Origin: Gammaproteobacteria bacterium HGW-Gammaproteobacteria-13 | GTDB taxonomy: Bacteria; Pseudomonadota; Gammaproteobacteria; Pseudomonadales; Pseudomonadaceae | Direction: 5' to 3' | Length of the DNA: 64,000 nucleotides | NCBI GenBank assembly: GCA_002840155.1 | Contig: PGZH01000002.1 | Location: 1-64,000 of the forward strand | Program-made: the position numbers and the translations under genes | Notes under the pieces: generated by a model | The model's input: the letters and a program-made list of their open reading frames with translations, nothing else | What the model was told of the DNA's origin: nothing | The model's database searches: none | Shown: positions 7,763 to 17,267 of the stretch, piece by piece | How positions within the stretch are numbered: position 1 is the first letter of the stretch | Layout: each line of letters opens with the position of its first letter

Positions 7763-9745
7763 ATGAGCATGGAACGTCTCAGTCAGCAGGTCGATGCTTA
7801 CGTCACCTGGAAGCGCGAGCTGATGCGCGAAATCACCCGCTATCGCAGCTGGCTGGTGACCAATCGGCTGAACTCCGAGGCCGTGGAAGCCAAGCTTGAG
7901 CGCGCGCTGAAGCTGCTGCGCACCGACCACATCACCCTGGCCTTTGTCGGCGAGTTCTCCCGCGGCAAGACCGAGCTGATCAACAGCCTGTTCTTCTCCT
8001 CCTACGGCCAGCGCATGCTGCCGTCGCAGGCTGGGCGCACCACCATGTGCCCGACCGAGCTGTTCTTCGACCCACGCTCGGAGCGCTCCTATATCCGCCT
8101 GCTGCCGATCGAGACCCGCGTGTCCGAGGCCAGCGTGGCGCAGTTCAAACGTATTCCACGGCACTGGGTCAATATCCCGCTGGACCTCAGCGACCCGGAC
8201 AACATGGTCCAGGCCTTTGTCCAGGTTGCGCGGACCAAACCCATGCCGGTGGAGCAGGCCATTGCCCTGGGCTTTCACCCGGACATGCTGGAAAGCACCA
8301 ATAAACCCGGTGAAGTGCTGGTGCCGGCCTGGCGTCACGCCATGGTCAACTTCGACCACCCGCTGCTGCGTCAGGGCCTGCGCATCCTCGATACCCCCGG
8401 CCTAAATGCCCTCGGCAGCGAGCCGGAACTGACCCTGTCGATGCTGCCCAGCGCCCAGGCGATCATCTTCCTGCTGTCCGCCGACACCGGCGTGACCGCC
8501 AGCGATATGGCCGTGTGGCAACAGCATATCCGCCAGCTCGACGAAGACACCCAGACCAGCCTATTCGCCGTGCTGAACAAGATCGACGTGCTGTGGGATG
8601 ACCTGGCCGGCGAAGCCTTTGTGCAGAACGCCATCCGCCAGATCCAGACCAGCACCGCGCGCCAGCTTGGTATCCGCGTGGAGGACGTACTGCCGCTGTC
8701 GGCCAAGCAGGCGATGCTGGCCAAAGTGCGCAAAGATCCGGAGCTGCTGGCTCGCAGCCAGATGAGCAACCTGGAAAACCTGCTCTGCGAGCGCATCATC
8801 GCGCAGAAGGAACGCCTGCTCGAAGACCGCGTGGTCAATCAGGTGCTCGCCCTGCTGCAGAACAGTCAGCACGTGCTCAACCTGCGCCTGGAAAAGGTCA
8901 ACGAACAGCAGGCGCTGCTGAGCAACCATCAGCACGACAACGGCCAGATGCTGTTCGAGCTGACCGCCAAGACCAAGGAAGACCACAGCCAGCACCACAA
9001 ACGCCTGCTGGGCCTGAAAACCAACCAGCGCCTGCTCAAGCGTCAGGGCGACCTGCTGCGCCATGCCTCACGCAGCGAGCGCCTGGACGAACACCTGAAC
9101 AAGGTGCGCAAGAATCTCACCGGCAGCTGGACCACTCTGGGTATCAACCAGGCCATCCTGCACTTCTTCCGCAGCGTGGAGCAGGACCTGCACAACCTGG
9201 CGCAGGAAGCCGAGATGGCCAACAAGATGGTCGCGGCCATCTACCGTCGGCACAACGAAGAGAACCCGCTGCACGGTGTGGACGCCCCGCAGTTCAACGT
9301 CAACCGCTACCTGCGCGAACTCAAGCAGCAGCAGACCAAGGCCGACCAGTTCCGCTTGCAACTGAAAACCCTGCTGACCGAGCAGCGCAGCCTGACCAAA
9401 CGCTTCTTCGCCACCCTGGTGCAGGAAGTGATCGGCCTGCACCAACGCATGCGCCAGGAAGCCGAACAATGGGCCAGCGATGCGCTGATGCCTCTGATGC
9501 AGCACACCCTGGAGCACAAGCAGTTGCTGGAAACCCACATGCTGCGGCTCAAGGCCCTGGCCCAGGAAACCCAGCAGTCGCGCCAGCGCGGCCAGCAACT
9601 GGCGCGTTACAGCAGCGAATTGGAGCAGCAACTGGCGCAGGCCAACGACATGCTGCGCATCCTGCGCCGTCCCGCCCCTGTGCAACGTCAAGGCAAGGTG
9701 GTCAACCTGCCTGGGGCTGCGCGCCCGCATAGCATCGGCGAATAG
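7763..9745 (+). CDS. dynamin-like GTPase family protein
   Basis: A 660-residue large GTPase. The G1 P-loop is GEFSRGKT (residues 63-70), G3 is DTPG near residue 210 and G4 is NKID near residue 270. The C-terminal half is long, alpha-helical and Gln/Leu-rich (residues 340-650), with heptad-like stretches expected of a dynamin stalk and no obvious transmembrane paddle. Bacterial dynamin-like proteins remodel or seal membranes; this one's specific role is unknown. ATG 7763 has GGAGGAAA upstream; the open frame extends 33 codons further left without a good ribosome site. A terminator follows. Confidence 0.85.
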   Translation: MSMERLSQQVDAYVTWKRELMREITRYRSWLVTNRLNSEAVEAKLERALKLLRTDHITLAFVGEFSRGKTELINSLFFSSYGQRMLPSQAGRTTMCPTELFFDPRSERSYIRLLPIETRVSEASVAQFKRIPRHWVNIPLDLSDPDNMVQAFVQVARTKPMPVEQAIALGFHPDMLESTNKPGEVLVPAWRHAMVNFDHPLLRQGLRILDTPGLNALGSEPELTLSMLPSAQAIIFLLSADTGVTASDMAVWQQHIRQLDEDTQTSLFAVLNKIDVLWDDLAGEAFVQNAIRQIQTSTARQLGIRVEDVLPLSAKQAMLAKVRKDPELLARSQMSNLENLLCERIIAQKERLLEDRVVNQVLALLQNSQHVLNLRLEKVNEQQALLSNHQHDNGQMLFELTAKTKEDHSQHHKRLLGLKTNQRLLKRQGDLLRHASRSERLDEHLNKVRKNLTGSWTTLGINQAILHFFRSVEQDLHNLAQEAEMANKMVAAIYRRHNEENPLHGVDAPQFNVNRYLRELKQQQTKADQFRLQLKTLLTEQRSLTKRFFATLVQEVIGLHQRMRQEAEQWASDALMPLMQHTLEHKQLLETHMLRLKALAQETQQSRQRGQQLARYSSELEQQLAQANDMLRILRRPAPVQRQGKVVNLPGAARPHSIGE

Positions 9746-9768
9746 TCCTCCTCATCAGCTATACCCAG

Positions 9769-9804
9769 CCGCCCCATGCGCTTGCCGCGTGGGGCGGTGC
9801 TTTT
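9769..9804 (+). terminator. terminator after dynamin-like gene
   Basis: CCGCCCCA (9769-9776) pairs with TGGGGCGG (9790-9797), with further G/C pairs inside, followed by TGCTTTTA. The MITE-like element begins immediately afterwards. Confidence 0.65.
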
Positions 9805-9805
9805 A

Positions 9806-10136
9806 GGGTCTGTTCCCGTTTCGTGCGCAGCCGCGTCGGAGCCAGTTTTTACGCGAGGCAAGGCACGAGACACGAAGTTTGTTCAGCACATCCATGTGCT
9901 TCACCCCTTCGGGGCTTGCGCGCAAAAACGCTCCCGGCGTTTTTGTGGTTGTTCCAAATGAGTGTCGAGAAACGCTGCATCGCGTAAAAACTGGCCCGGC
10001 CCTGCGGGTTGCGCGAAAAATTTCGCCATGCGGTGTTGGAGGACTTGGCAAGGGAACAACCATTACCCTCGCCCTCCGCCTAGCCTGGCGAAATTTTGCG
10101 CAGCAACGCGGCTTGCGACGAAATGGGAACAGACCC
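9806..10136. mobile_element. MITE-like element, 331 bp, TA-flanked
   Basis: The 426-bp gap between the dynamin-like gene and metX has no gene and is mostly this element. Its ends are GGGTCTGTTCCCGTTTCGT (9806-9824) and the inverted GGGTCTGTTCCCATTTCGT (10136-10118), 18 of 19 identical, flanked by TA on both sides (9804-9805, 10137-10138) as from a 2-bp target duplication. The interior is highly structured: a perfect 16-bp inverted pair (9841-9856 with 9980-9995), AAAAACGC/GCGTTTTT (9924-9944), GGTTGTTCC/GGAACAACC (9947-9955 with 10053-10061), and 10011-10028 pairing with 10086-10101. No open frame in it looks like a protein. The right end is 35 bp from the metX start. Confidence 0.75.
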
Positions 10137-10171
10137 TAGACTGCGGCCTTCTTTTATTGCGAGCAGGGTCG

Positions 10172-11311
10172 ATGTCGACTGCCTTTCCCCAAGACTCTGT
10201 TGGCCTGGTAACTCCGCAGGTGCTGCACTTTGCAGACCCTCTGGCGCTGGCCTGCGGGCGCAGCCTGGCCGACTACCAATTGATCTTCGAAACCTATGGC
10301 GAGCTGAATGCCACGGCGAGCAACGCCGTGCTGATCTGCCACGCCCTCTCCGGCCATCACCATGCCGCCGGTTATCACAGCGCCGACGACCGTAAACCGG
10401 GCTGGTGGGACAGCTGTATCGGCCCTGGTAAACCCATCGATACCAACAAATTCTTTGTCGTCAGCCTGAACAACCTTGGCGGCTGCAACGGCTCCACCGG
10501 CCCCAGCAGCATCAACCCGGCGACCGGCAAACCCTTCGGCGCCGACTTCCCGGTGATGACCGTGGAAGACTGGGTGCACAGCCAGGCGCGACTGGCCGAC
10601 AACCTCGGTATCCGCCAGTGGGCCGCGGTGATCGGCGGCAGCCTCGGCGGCATGCAGGCCATGCAATGGACCATCAGTTACCCCGAGCGCGTGCGTCACT
10701 GCCTGGCGATTGCCTCGGCACCCAAGCTATCGGCACAGAACATCGCCTTCAACGAGGTGGCGCGCCAGGCGATCCTTACCGACCCGCAGTTCCATGGCGG
10801 GCACTTCCAGGAACAGGGCGTGATCCCTAAACGCGGGCTGATGCTGGCGCGCATGGTCGGCCACATCACCTACCTGTCGGACGACGCCATGGGCGAGAAA
10901 TTCGGCCGTGGCCTGAAAAGCGAAAAGCTCAACTACGACTTCCACAGCGTGGAGTTCCAGGTGGAAAGCTACCTGCGCTACCAAGGCGAGGAGTTCTCCG
11001 GACGCTTCGACGCCAACACCTACCTGTTGATGACCAAAGCGCTGGACTACTTCGATCCGGCGGCGTCCTTCGATGGCGATCTGGCCAAGACCCTGGCCCA
11101 CGTCAGCGCCGACTTCTGCGTGATGTCCTTCACCACCGACTGGCGCTTCTCGCCGGCGCGCTCGCGGGAAATCGTCGATGCACTGACCGCCGCGCGGAAG
11201 AACGTCTGCTACTTGGAGATCGATGCGCCTCAGGGCCACGACGCCTTCCTCATGCCGATCCCGCGCTACCTGCAGGCGTTCGACAGCTATATGAAACGGA
11301 TTAAGGTGTAG
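10172..11311 (+). CDS. metX: homoserine O-acyltransferase
   Basis: A 379-residue alpha/beta hydrolase-fold enzyme that acylates homoserine in methionine synthesis; Pseudomonas MetX uses succinyl-CoA. The nucleophile lies in [12 protein letters not shown] (Ser near residue 156), and the catalytic Asp and His lie in the C-terminal region, the His in QGHDAFL. ATG 10172 gives the Pseudomonas length; an open frame running back into the repeat element is spurious. The metX promoter must lie within or left of the structured element, or in the 35 bp after it. metW follows after 2 bp. Confidence 0.96.
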   Translation: MSTAFPQDSVGLVTPQVLHFADPLALACGRSLADYQLIFETYGELNATASNAVLICHALSGHHHAAGYHSADDRKPGWWDSCIGPGKPIDTNKFFVVSLNNLGGCNGSTGPSSINPATGKPFGADFPVMTVEDWVHSQARLADNLGIRQWAAVIGGSLGGMQAMQWTISYPERVRHCLAIASAPKLSAQNIAFNEVARQAILTDPQFHGGHFQEQGVIPKRGLMLARMVGHITYLSDDAMGEKFGRGLKSEKLNYDFHSVEFQVESYLRYQGEEFSGRFDANTYLLMTKALDYFDPAASFDGDLAKTLAHVSADFCVMSFTTDWRFSPARSREIVDALTAARKNVCYLEIDAPQGHDAFLMPIPRYLQAFDSYMKRIKV

Positions 11312-11313
11312 CC

Positions 11314-11934
11314 ATGCGCGCGGATCTCGAAATCATCCAAGAGTGGATTCCCGCCGGTAGCCGGGTGCTTGACCTGGGTTGCGGCAATGGCGAGCTGCTC
11401 GCCTGGCTGGCCGAACACAAGCAGGTCAGCGGCTACGGGCTGGAAATCGATGCGGACAACATCGCCCAATGCGTCAGCAAGGGCGTCAACGTGATCGAGC
11501 AGAACCTCGACAAGGGCCTCGGCAACTTCGCCAGCAACAGCTTCGACGTGGTGGTCATGACCCAGTCGCTGCAAGCCCTGCATTACCCGGACAAGGTGCT
11601 GGCGGAGATGCTGCGCGTCGGCAAGACTTGCATCATCACCTTCCCCAACTTCGGCCACTGGCACTGCCGCTGGTACCTCACCACCAAGGGCCGCATGCCG
11701 GTGTCGGATTTTCTGCCCTACACCTGGTTCAACACGCCGAACATCCACTTCTGCACCTTTGAAGACTTCGAAAAGCTGTGCCACGACCAGGGCGCGAAAG
11801 TCATGGATCGCCTGGCCGTGGACCGCGACCACCGGCACGGCTGGGCCAGTCGAATCTGGCCTAATCTGTTAGGTGAAATCGGCATTTACCGGATCAGCGG
11901 GCCTACGGCCGAAGACCTGCAGATCGCCAACTAG
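11314..11934 (+). CDS. metW: methionine biosynthesis protein MetW
   Basis: A 206-residue class I SAM-dependent methyltransferase-like protein with motif I VLDLGCGNGELL (about residues 18-30). In bacteria with a succinylating MetX, MetW is its obligate partner, and the two genes are adjacent here with 2 bp between them. The segment FPNFGHWHCRW near residue 110 is typical. Confidence 0.95.
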   Translation: MRADLEIIQEWIPAGSRVLDLGCGNGELLAWLAEHKQVSGYGLEIDADNIAQCVSKGVNVIEQNLDKGLGNFASNSFDVVVMTQSLQALHYPDKVLAEMLRVGKTCIITFPNFGHWHCRWYLTTKGRMPVSDFLPYTWFNTPNIHFCTFEDFEKLCHDQGAKVMDRLAVDRDHRHGWASRIWPNLLGEIGIYRISGPTAEDLQIAN

Positions 11935-11971
11935 GTGACTGAACTGCACGATTAGCTACCAGGAGAACCTT

Positions 11972-12391
11972 ATGCGTCGCATCGCACTACTGTTTATCGC
12001 CCTGTGCCTGAGCCTGCCGGCGCTGGCTGAACGCAAGCAAACCTTCGGCGATCTCGACGTGCACTACATCGCCTTCAATTCCGGCTTTCTACAACCGGAT
12101 ATCGCCGCCGCCAATGGCCTGGTACGCAGCAAGACCCAGGGCGTGGTGAACATTTCCGTGCTCAAGGCCGGTACCGCCAGCAGCGCCAGTGTCAGCGGCG
12201 AAGTGAAGGATCTGGTCGGTCGCAGCCAGCCGCTGACCTTCAAGCAGATCAACGAGGGTGCCGCCATCTATTACCTGGCGCAGTTCCCCTTTACCCAGCG
12301 CGAGATGCTGCGTTTCACCATTAATGTGCGCGCGGCCGATGGCGTGGCGCACAGCTTCAATTTCAACCAGGAATTCTTCCCAGACGAATGA
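11972..12391 (+). CDS. DUF4426 periplasmic protein
   Basis: A 139-residue protein with a signal peptide ([19 protein letters not shown], cleavage after ALA) and a beta-rich body matching DUF4426, found next to metW in Pseudomonas. The start has AGGAGA upstream. It overlaps rdgB in an ATGATGA junction, so the two are coupled. Function unknown; periplasmic by signal sequence. Confidence 0.88.
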   Translation: MRRIALLFIALCLSLPALAERKQTFGDLDVHYIAFNSGFLQPDIAAANGLVRSKTQGVVNISVLKAGTASSASVSGEVKDLVGRSQPLTFKQINEGAAIYYLAQFPFTQREMLRFTINVRAADGVAHSFNFNQEFFPDE

Positions 12392-12984
12392 TGACCTTCA
12401 GCGAACTGGTACTTGCCAGCCACAACGCCGGCAAACTCAAAGAACTGCAAGCCATGCTCGGCAGCAGCGTACGCGTGCGCTCGGTCGGCGAATTTTCCAT
12501 GGTCGAGCCGGAGGAAACCGGCCTGTCGTTTATCGAGAATGCCATCCTCAAGGCGCGTAACGCCGCGCGACTGTCCGGCCTGCCGGCGCTGGCTGACGAC
12601 TCCGGCCTGGCGGTGGATTTTCTCGGCGGTGCGCCGGGCATCTACTCGGCGCGCTACGCCGACGGCCAGGGTGACGCGGCGAATAACGCCAAGTTGCTCG
12701 ACGCCCTGAAAGATGTGCCGGATGCCGAGCGCGGCGCGCAGTTCGTCTGCTGCCTGGCGCTGGTGCGGCATGCCGACGATCCGCTGCCAATCATCTGCGA
12801 AGGCCTCTGGCATGGGCGCATCCTGCACGCCGCGCAAGGCGTGGAAGGCTTTGGTTATGACCCGCTGTTCTGGGTGCCCGAGCGCGACTGCTCCAGCGCC
12901 GAGCTGCCAGCGGCCGAGAAAAACCAGATCAGCCACCGCGCCCGCGCCATGGCCCTACTGAAACAGCGGTTGGGCCTGGCATGA
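12388..12984 (+). CDS. rdgB: dITP/XTP pyrophosphatase
   Basis: A 198-residue Ham1/RdgB-type nucleotide pyrophosphatase that removes non-canonical purine triphosphates such as dITP and XTP from the pool. The N-terminal substrate loop is [11 protein letters not shown], the metal-binding acidic segment is [13 protein letters not shown] (about residue 70) and the C-terminal signature is SHRARAM. Two adjacent ATG codons make the exact start 12388 or 12391. It overlaps both neighbours by 4 bp. Confidence 0.95.
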   Translation: MMTFSELVLASHNAGKLKELQAMLGSSVRVRSVGEFSMVEPEETGLSFIENAILKARNAARLSGLPALADDSGLAVDFLGGAPGIYSARYADGQGDAANNAKLLDALKDVPDAERGAQFVCCLALVRHADDPLPIICEGLWHGRILHAAQGVEGFGYDPLFWVPERDCSSAELPAAEKNQISHRARAMALLKQRLGLA

Positions 12985-14141
12985 CCATGGCGTCCGGCGG
13001 CGGCTTCGAGCTGCCGCCACTTGCACTCTATGTGCACATCCCCTGGTGTGTGAAGAAGTGCCCGTATTGCGACTTCAACTCCCACGCCGCCGGGCCAACT
13101 CTGCCGGAAGAAGCGTACGTCGACGCCCTGTTGGTGGATCTGGATGCCGACCTGGCGCAGGCGCATAACCGCCCGCTGAGTTCGATCTTCTTTGGCGGCG
13201 GCACGCCCAGCCTGTTCTCGGCCAAAGCCCTCGGCCGCCTGCTTGAAGGCGTGGAGCGGCGTGTGCCGTTTGCCGCAGATATCGAAATCACCCTGGAAGC
13301 CAACCCCGGCACCTTCGAGCAGGCCAAGTTCAAGGACTACCGCCGCCTGGGCATCAATCGCCTGTCGATTGGCGTACAGAGTTTCCAGGCGCCCAAGCTG
13401 ATCGCCCTGGGACGTATCCACGACGGCGATGAAGCCGTGCACGCAGCCGATATGGCCCGCGCCGCCGGCTTCGACAATTTCAACCTGGACCTGATGCACG
13501 GCCTGCCGGACCAGTCCATCGAGGATGCCCTCAGCGATCTGCGCACCGCCATTGCCCAGGGGCCGACGCATCTATCCTGGTACCAGCTGACGGTGGAGCC
13601 GAATACGGTGTTCTGGAACCAGCCTCCAGTGATGCCCGAGGACGATATTCTCTGGGACATTCAGGAAGCCGGGCAGGCCCTGCTGGCCGCCGAAGGCTAC
13701 GCGCAGTATGAGGTCTCGGCCTACGCTCAGGCCGGCAAGGCGGCGCGGCACAACCTGAATTACTGGACCTTTGGCGACTTTCTCGGTATCGGCGCCGGCG
13801 CCCACGCCAAGCTCAGTGCGCCGGACGGGCGCATCAGCCGCAGCTGGAAAACCCGCCTACCCAAGGACTACCTCGACGTCAGCAAGCGCTTCAACGCTGG
13901 CGAGCGCGCCCTTAGCGCCGATGAATTGCCCTTCGAATTTCTGATGAATGTGCTGCGCCTCACGGACGGCGTCGCCAGCGAGCTGTTCACTCAGCGCACC
14001 GGTCTGCCGCTCAGCCAGCTCGCTGCCGCGCGCGCCGAAGCCCAGCAACGCGGCCTGCTGCACAGCGACCCGACACGCCTGAGCGCCACCCGCGAAGGCC
14101 AGCTGTTTCTCAATGATCTGCTGCAACACTTTCTACCCTGA
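12981..14141 (+). CDS. hemW: radical SAM heme chaperone HemW
   Basis: A 386-residue radical SAM protein of the HemN-like HemW type. The cluster motif is CVKKCPYC (about residues 18-25), followed by GGGTPSLF (about 72) and the YEVSAYA segment. HemW proteins bind and deliver heme and are not coproporphyrinogen oxidases, although often annotated as such. The start overlaps rdgB by 4 bp; a second ATG at 12987 is possible. Confidence 0.93.
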   Translation: MTMASGGGFELPPLALYVHIPWCVKKCPYCDFNSHAAGPTLPEEAYVDALLVDLDADLAQAHNRPLSSIFFGGGTPSLFSAKALGRLLEGVERRVPFAADIEITLEANPGTFEQAKFKDYRRLGINRLSIGVQSFQAPKLIALGRIHDGDEAVHAADMARAAGFDNFNLDLMHGLPDQSIEDALSDLRTAIAQGPTHLSWYQLTVEPNTVFWNQPPVMPEDDILWDIQEAGQALLAAEGYAQYEVSAYAQAGKAARHNLNYWTFGDFLGIGAGAHAKLSAPDGRISRSWKTRLPKDYLDVSKRFNAGERALSADELPFEFLMNVLRLTDGVASELFTQRTGLPLSQLAAARAEAQQRGLLHSDPTRLSATREGQLFLNDLLQHFLP

Positions 14142-14171
14142 CGCATGCGCCCACCCGGCTAAGGAAACCTG

Positions 14172-14495
14172 ATGGACCTGCTACTCGACCTGATCGTCAC
14201 CCTGTCGCGCTGGAGCCGCAGCCACCTCTACGATATTTCCCTGGCGATCATGGCCACCCTGCTGGTGCTGTTCGGCCCCGGCATCAACGCCTGGGTGCAG
14301 CGTAATACCAGTAGCATGAACTTTATCTTCCGCACGCTGATCTTCGTGCTGCTCTGCGCAGTGGGCTACGGCCTGCTGATCGTCTTCGCTACGCCTTACC
14401 TGGCCAAGGGCCTGGGCTTCTTCAACAATTTCACCCTGGCCCCGGTGCTGATCCTGGTGTTCTTTATCATCGGCATCCTCGCCGACCGCAGCTAG
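14172..14495 (+). CDS. DUF3392 membrane protein
   Basis: A 107-residue protein with three predicted membrane helices (about residues 18-38, 50-75 and 83-102) matching DUF3392, which sits after hemW in Pseudomonas. A typical AAGGAAAC ribosome site precedes the ATG. Function unknown. It marks the right end of the conserved metX-hemW block before the secretion island. Confidence 0.8.
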   Translation: MDLLLDLIVTLSRWSRSHLYDISLAIMATLLVLFGPGINAWVQRNTSSMNFIFRTLIFVLLCAVGYGLLIVFATPYLAKGLGFFNNFTLAPVLILVFFIIGILADRS

Positions 14496-14513
14496 GCTGC
14501 TGGCGAACTGATC

Positions 14514-14535
14514 GGGAGCCTGACCGCGGGCTCCC
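14514..14535 (+). terminator. possible terminator after DUF3392 gene
   Basis: GGGAGCC (14514-14520) pairs with GGCTCCC (14529-14535), but only GCTTGC follows, so termination may be weak or Rho-assisted. The remaining 255 bp up to the secretin start show no other clear signal except an AT-rich tract at 14640-14653. Confidence 0.4.
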
Positions 14536-14791
14536 GCTTGCAGGCGCAACCGCCAACTGACGCCCATCACGCCCTGGCAACAAATTGCCGACCGACTGTG
14601 ACGATCATCGCAGATCGCCATCACGCCTCAACAAACGCCGATTTTTTTCATTAGCCTTGCGCCCCCAACACTGCTCGCAGTGCTGGTTGCAGCCGTTTTC
14701 TCCCATTCAAACAGCGCCTCCAGCCTTTCCTTGCCCGACCTTGCGTCGGCTGCGGCAGTGCATTACGGCCACACATACTGATGCCCTAGCC

Positions 14792-17044
14792 ATGATCACG
14801 CCTGCCCTGCGCCCACTTCTCCGCCTGCTACTGCTGCACATCGCGCTGCTGCTCGGTATCGCCAGCCAGGCCAATGCGTCGACCGAAGCGCCTGCACAGA
14901 GCGAGGACAGCTGGACCATCAATATGCAGAGCGCGGAAATTCGCGACTTTATCGAGCAGATATCCAGCATAAGTGGACAGACCTTTATCATCGACCCGCG
15001 GGTAAAAGGTCAGGTCACCGTGATTGCCCAGCAGCCGATGAATATCGCCGAGGTCTACAAACTGTTTCTCTCGGTGATGAGCACCCATGGTTTCGCCGTG
15101 ATGCCCCAGGGCAATCAGCTGAGCATCATCCCCAGCAGCGAAGCCAAGACCACCGCCGGCAGCCGTGGCAACTTGGAAACCCGCGTGCTGCAAGTGCAGC
15201 ATGGCGCCGCCAACGACCTGCTGCCGCTGATCCGCCCGCTGGTCGCCAACCATGGTCACCTGGCCGCCGTGCCTTCATCCAACAGCCTGATCATCAGCGA
15301 TACCCCGGCCAATATCGCCCGCATCGACGAAATCATCCGCCAGCTGGACAGCCAGAATCAGGACGACTTCAGCGTCTATGACCTGCGCCATGCCTGGGTC
15401 CATGAGCTGGCGGCAGTGATCAACGGTTCCCTGAAAAACGCCCAGACCAGCGGCGCCCAGGTGATCGCCGATACCCGCGCCAACCGCCTGCTGTTGCTCG
15501 GCCCCAGCGAAGCCCGCGCGCGCCTGTTGAAATTGGCACAGAGCCTCGACACGCCCAGCTCGCGCTCGGCCAATACCCGGGTTATCCGTCTGCGGCATGG
15601 CGATGCCAAGGAGATGGCGAAGACCCTTGGCGACTTCGGCGACAACCTGAGCCAAAGCCAGGGCAGTGAAAACGCCACGCCGCTGAAACTGATGATCCGC
15701 GCCGACGAAAGCCTCAACGCCATCGTCATCATGGCTGAAGCCGATATCGTCAATATGTTCGAGGATCTGGTGCGCCAGCTGGATATACCCCGTGCCCAGG
15801 TGCTGGTGGAGGCGGCCATCGTCGAGATGTCCGGCGATATCAATGACGCCCTTGGCGTGCAGTGGGCCATCGATGGCCGCAACGGCAGCGGTGGCCTGGG
15901 TGGCGTCAACTTCAGCAACACCGGCCTGTCGGTCGGCACCCTGCTCGGCGCCATCGCCAGCGAAAACCCCGGCGAACTCGCTGCCGCACTGCCCAACGGG
16001 GCGATTATCGGGGTCGGCAACGACAACTTCGGCGCGCTGATCACCGCGCTGTCGTCGAACGGTAAAAGCAACCTGCTCTCTACCCCAACCCTGCTGACCC
16101 TGGACAACCAGGCCGCAGAGATTCTGGTCGGGCAGAACGTACCGTTCCAGACCGGCTCCTACACCACCGACGCCGCCGGTTCGGGCAACCCGTTCACCAC
16201 CATCGAGCGCAAGGATATCGGCGTCACCCTCAAGGTCACCCCGCATATCAATGAAGGCGCCACCCTGCGCCTGGTGATCGAGCAGGAAATCTCCTCCATC
16301 GCCCCGAGCACCGGGCTGAATGCCCAAGCGGTGGACCTGGTGACCAACAAGCGCTCGATCAAGAGCACCGTATTGGCCGATGACGGCCAGGTGATCGTAC
16401 TCGGCGGCCTGATTCAGGACGACATCACCAGCAGCGAGAGCAAGGTGCCGCTACTCGGCGATATTCCTGGAGTCGGCCGGCTGTTCCGCTCAACCCGCGA
16501 AGCCCGGCAGAAGCGCAACCTGATGGTGTTCCTGCGCCCGACCGTGGCGCGCGACGGCGTCGGCCTGGCCAACCTGAGCCTGGGCAAATACCGTGATCTG
16601 CGCCTGCTCGGCCAGGCCAACGGTTACGACCATCTACCGCAGCAGGCCCATGCCTTGTTCGACCAGGGCATTGAGGCGCCTGCGACCGACCTGCGCCAGC
16701 CGGCCAAAGCCATCCCGGCAAAACCGAGCAAGACCCTGATCGAAACACCAAAACCTGTCGACCCCGCCACCCTGGGCGATGGCCGTGGCGGCGAAAGCAA
16801 ACCCAAGGTTGCAGCGCGCCGCCACACCATCCAGCTGGTTGAAGGCAGTAACCGCGAATTTATGCAGGCCCTGCTTGAGCGTCACCCCAAACAGCCGCTG
16901 CGCCTGGCCGAGCGCGAGCAGGACGGGGAAACCCGCTACGTCGTGCTCTATGGCAGCTACCCGAGCCGCGAGACAGCGCTCAAAGCCCTGGCCGCCCTGC
17001 CCGAACAGCTGCCCAAACGCGGCGCCAGCGCCCTGCCCGAGTAA
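14792..17044 (+). CDS. gspD: type II secretion secretin GspD with C-terminal SPOR-like domain
   Basis: A 750-residue outer-membrane secretin. Signal peptide residues 1-28 (no lipobox), N0 domain about 35-110 (WTINMQSAEIRDFIEQISSI), N1-N3 domains to about 320, then the secretin core from PRAQVLVEAAIVEMSG through LLSTPTLLTLDNQAAEILVGQNVPF to VPLLGDIPGVGRLFRST. A Pro/Ala/Lys-rich linker (about 625-675) leads to residues 678-750, which resemble a SPOR peptidoglycan-binding domain (HTIQLVEGSN... YVVLYGSYPSRETALKAL, as in DamX). Secretins normally lack this. No other gsp genes except gspC (19845) are here, so this is an orphan GspCD pair like XqhA/XphA. The start at 14792 follows hydrophobic-signal logic; 69 upstream codons are open but not protein-like. 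Confidence 0.9.
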   Translation: MITPALRPLLRLLLLHIALLLGIASQANASTEAPAQSEDSWTINMQSAEIRDFIEQISSISGQTFIIDPRVKGQVTVIAQQPMNIAEVYKLFLSVMSTHGFAVMPQGNQLSIIPSSEAKTTAGSRGNLETRVLQVQHGAANDLLPLIRPLVANHGHLAAVPSSNSLIISDTPANIARIDEIIRQLDSQNQDDFSVYDLRHAWVHELAAVINGSLKNAQTSGAQVIADTRANRLLLLGPSEARARLLKLAQSLDTPSSRSANTRVIRLRHGDAKEMAKTLGDFGDNLSQSQGSENATPLKLMIRADESLNAIVIMAEADIVNMFEDLVRQLDIPRAQVLVEAAIVEMSGDINDALGVQWAIDGRNGSGGLGGVNFSNTGLSVGTLLGAIASENPGELAAALPNGAIIGVGNDNFGALITALSSNGKSNLLSTPTLLTLDNQAAEILVGQNVPFQTGSYTTDAAGSGNPFTTIERKDIGVTLKVTPHINEGATLRLVIEQEISSIAPSTGLNAQAVDLVTNKRSIKSTVLADDGQVIVLGGLIQDDITSSESKVPLLGDIPGVGRLFRSTREARQKRNLMVFLRPTVARDGVGLANLSLGKYRDLRLLGQANGYDHLPQQAHALFDQGIEAPATDLRQPAKAIPAKPSKTLIETPKPVDPATLGDGRGGESKPKVAARRHTIQLVEGSNREFMQALLERHPKQPLRLAEREQDGETRYVVLYGSYPSRETALKALAALPEQLPKRGASALPE

Positions 17045-17051
17045 GCAAAGA

Positions 17052-17078
17052 GGCGTTGCAGCACCACGCCGCAACGCC
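17052..17078 (+). promoter_or_regulatory. hairpin downstream of gspD
   Basis: GGCGTTGC (17052-17059) and GCAACGCC (17071-17078) form a perfect 8-bp stem right after the gspD stop. With no T run it is more likely an mRNA-stability or attenuation element than a terminator. The 223-bp gap to the next gene otherwise holds no recognisable signal. Confidence 0.35.
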
Positions 17079-17267
17079 AAAGCCGAGCGGCGTGGAACTG
17101 TGCCCCATTCCGAGCGAGACGTGGCACACCCTGCATATGAGACCAACGTTCAAATTAAACAAGCTGGCCCTGCCCATACCCTCTGCCTGTGAACTGCATA
17201 GCGAATAACCGCCAAGGCTCTACCTAGACTGCGCGACTTCAACTTTCCAGACTAATGGAGCAGTCGC

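Noticed and set aside
9806..10136. A structured metX leader such as a SAM riboswitch
   Set aside because: The ends are near-perfect terminal inverted repeats flanked by TA, which fits a mobile element; I recognise no SAM-riboswitch core, and the open frame through it to metX is an artefact.
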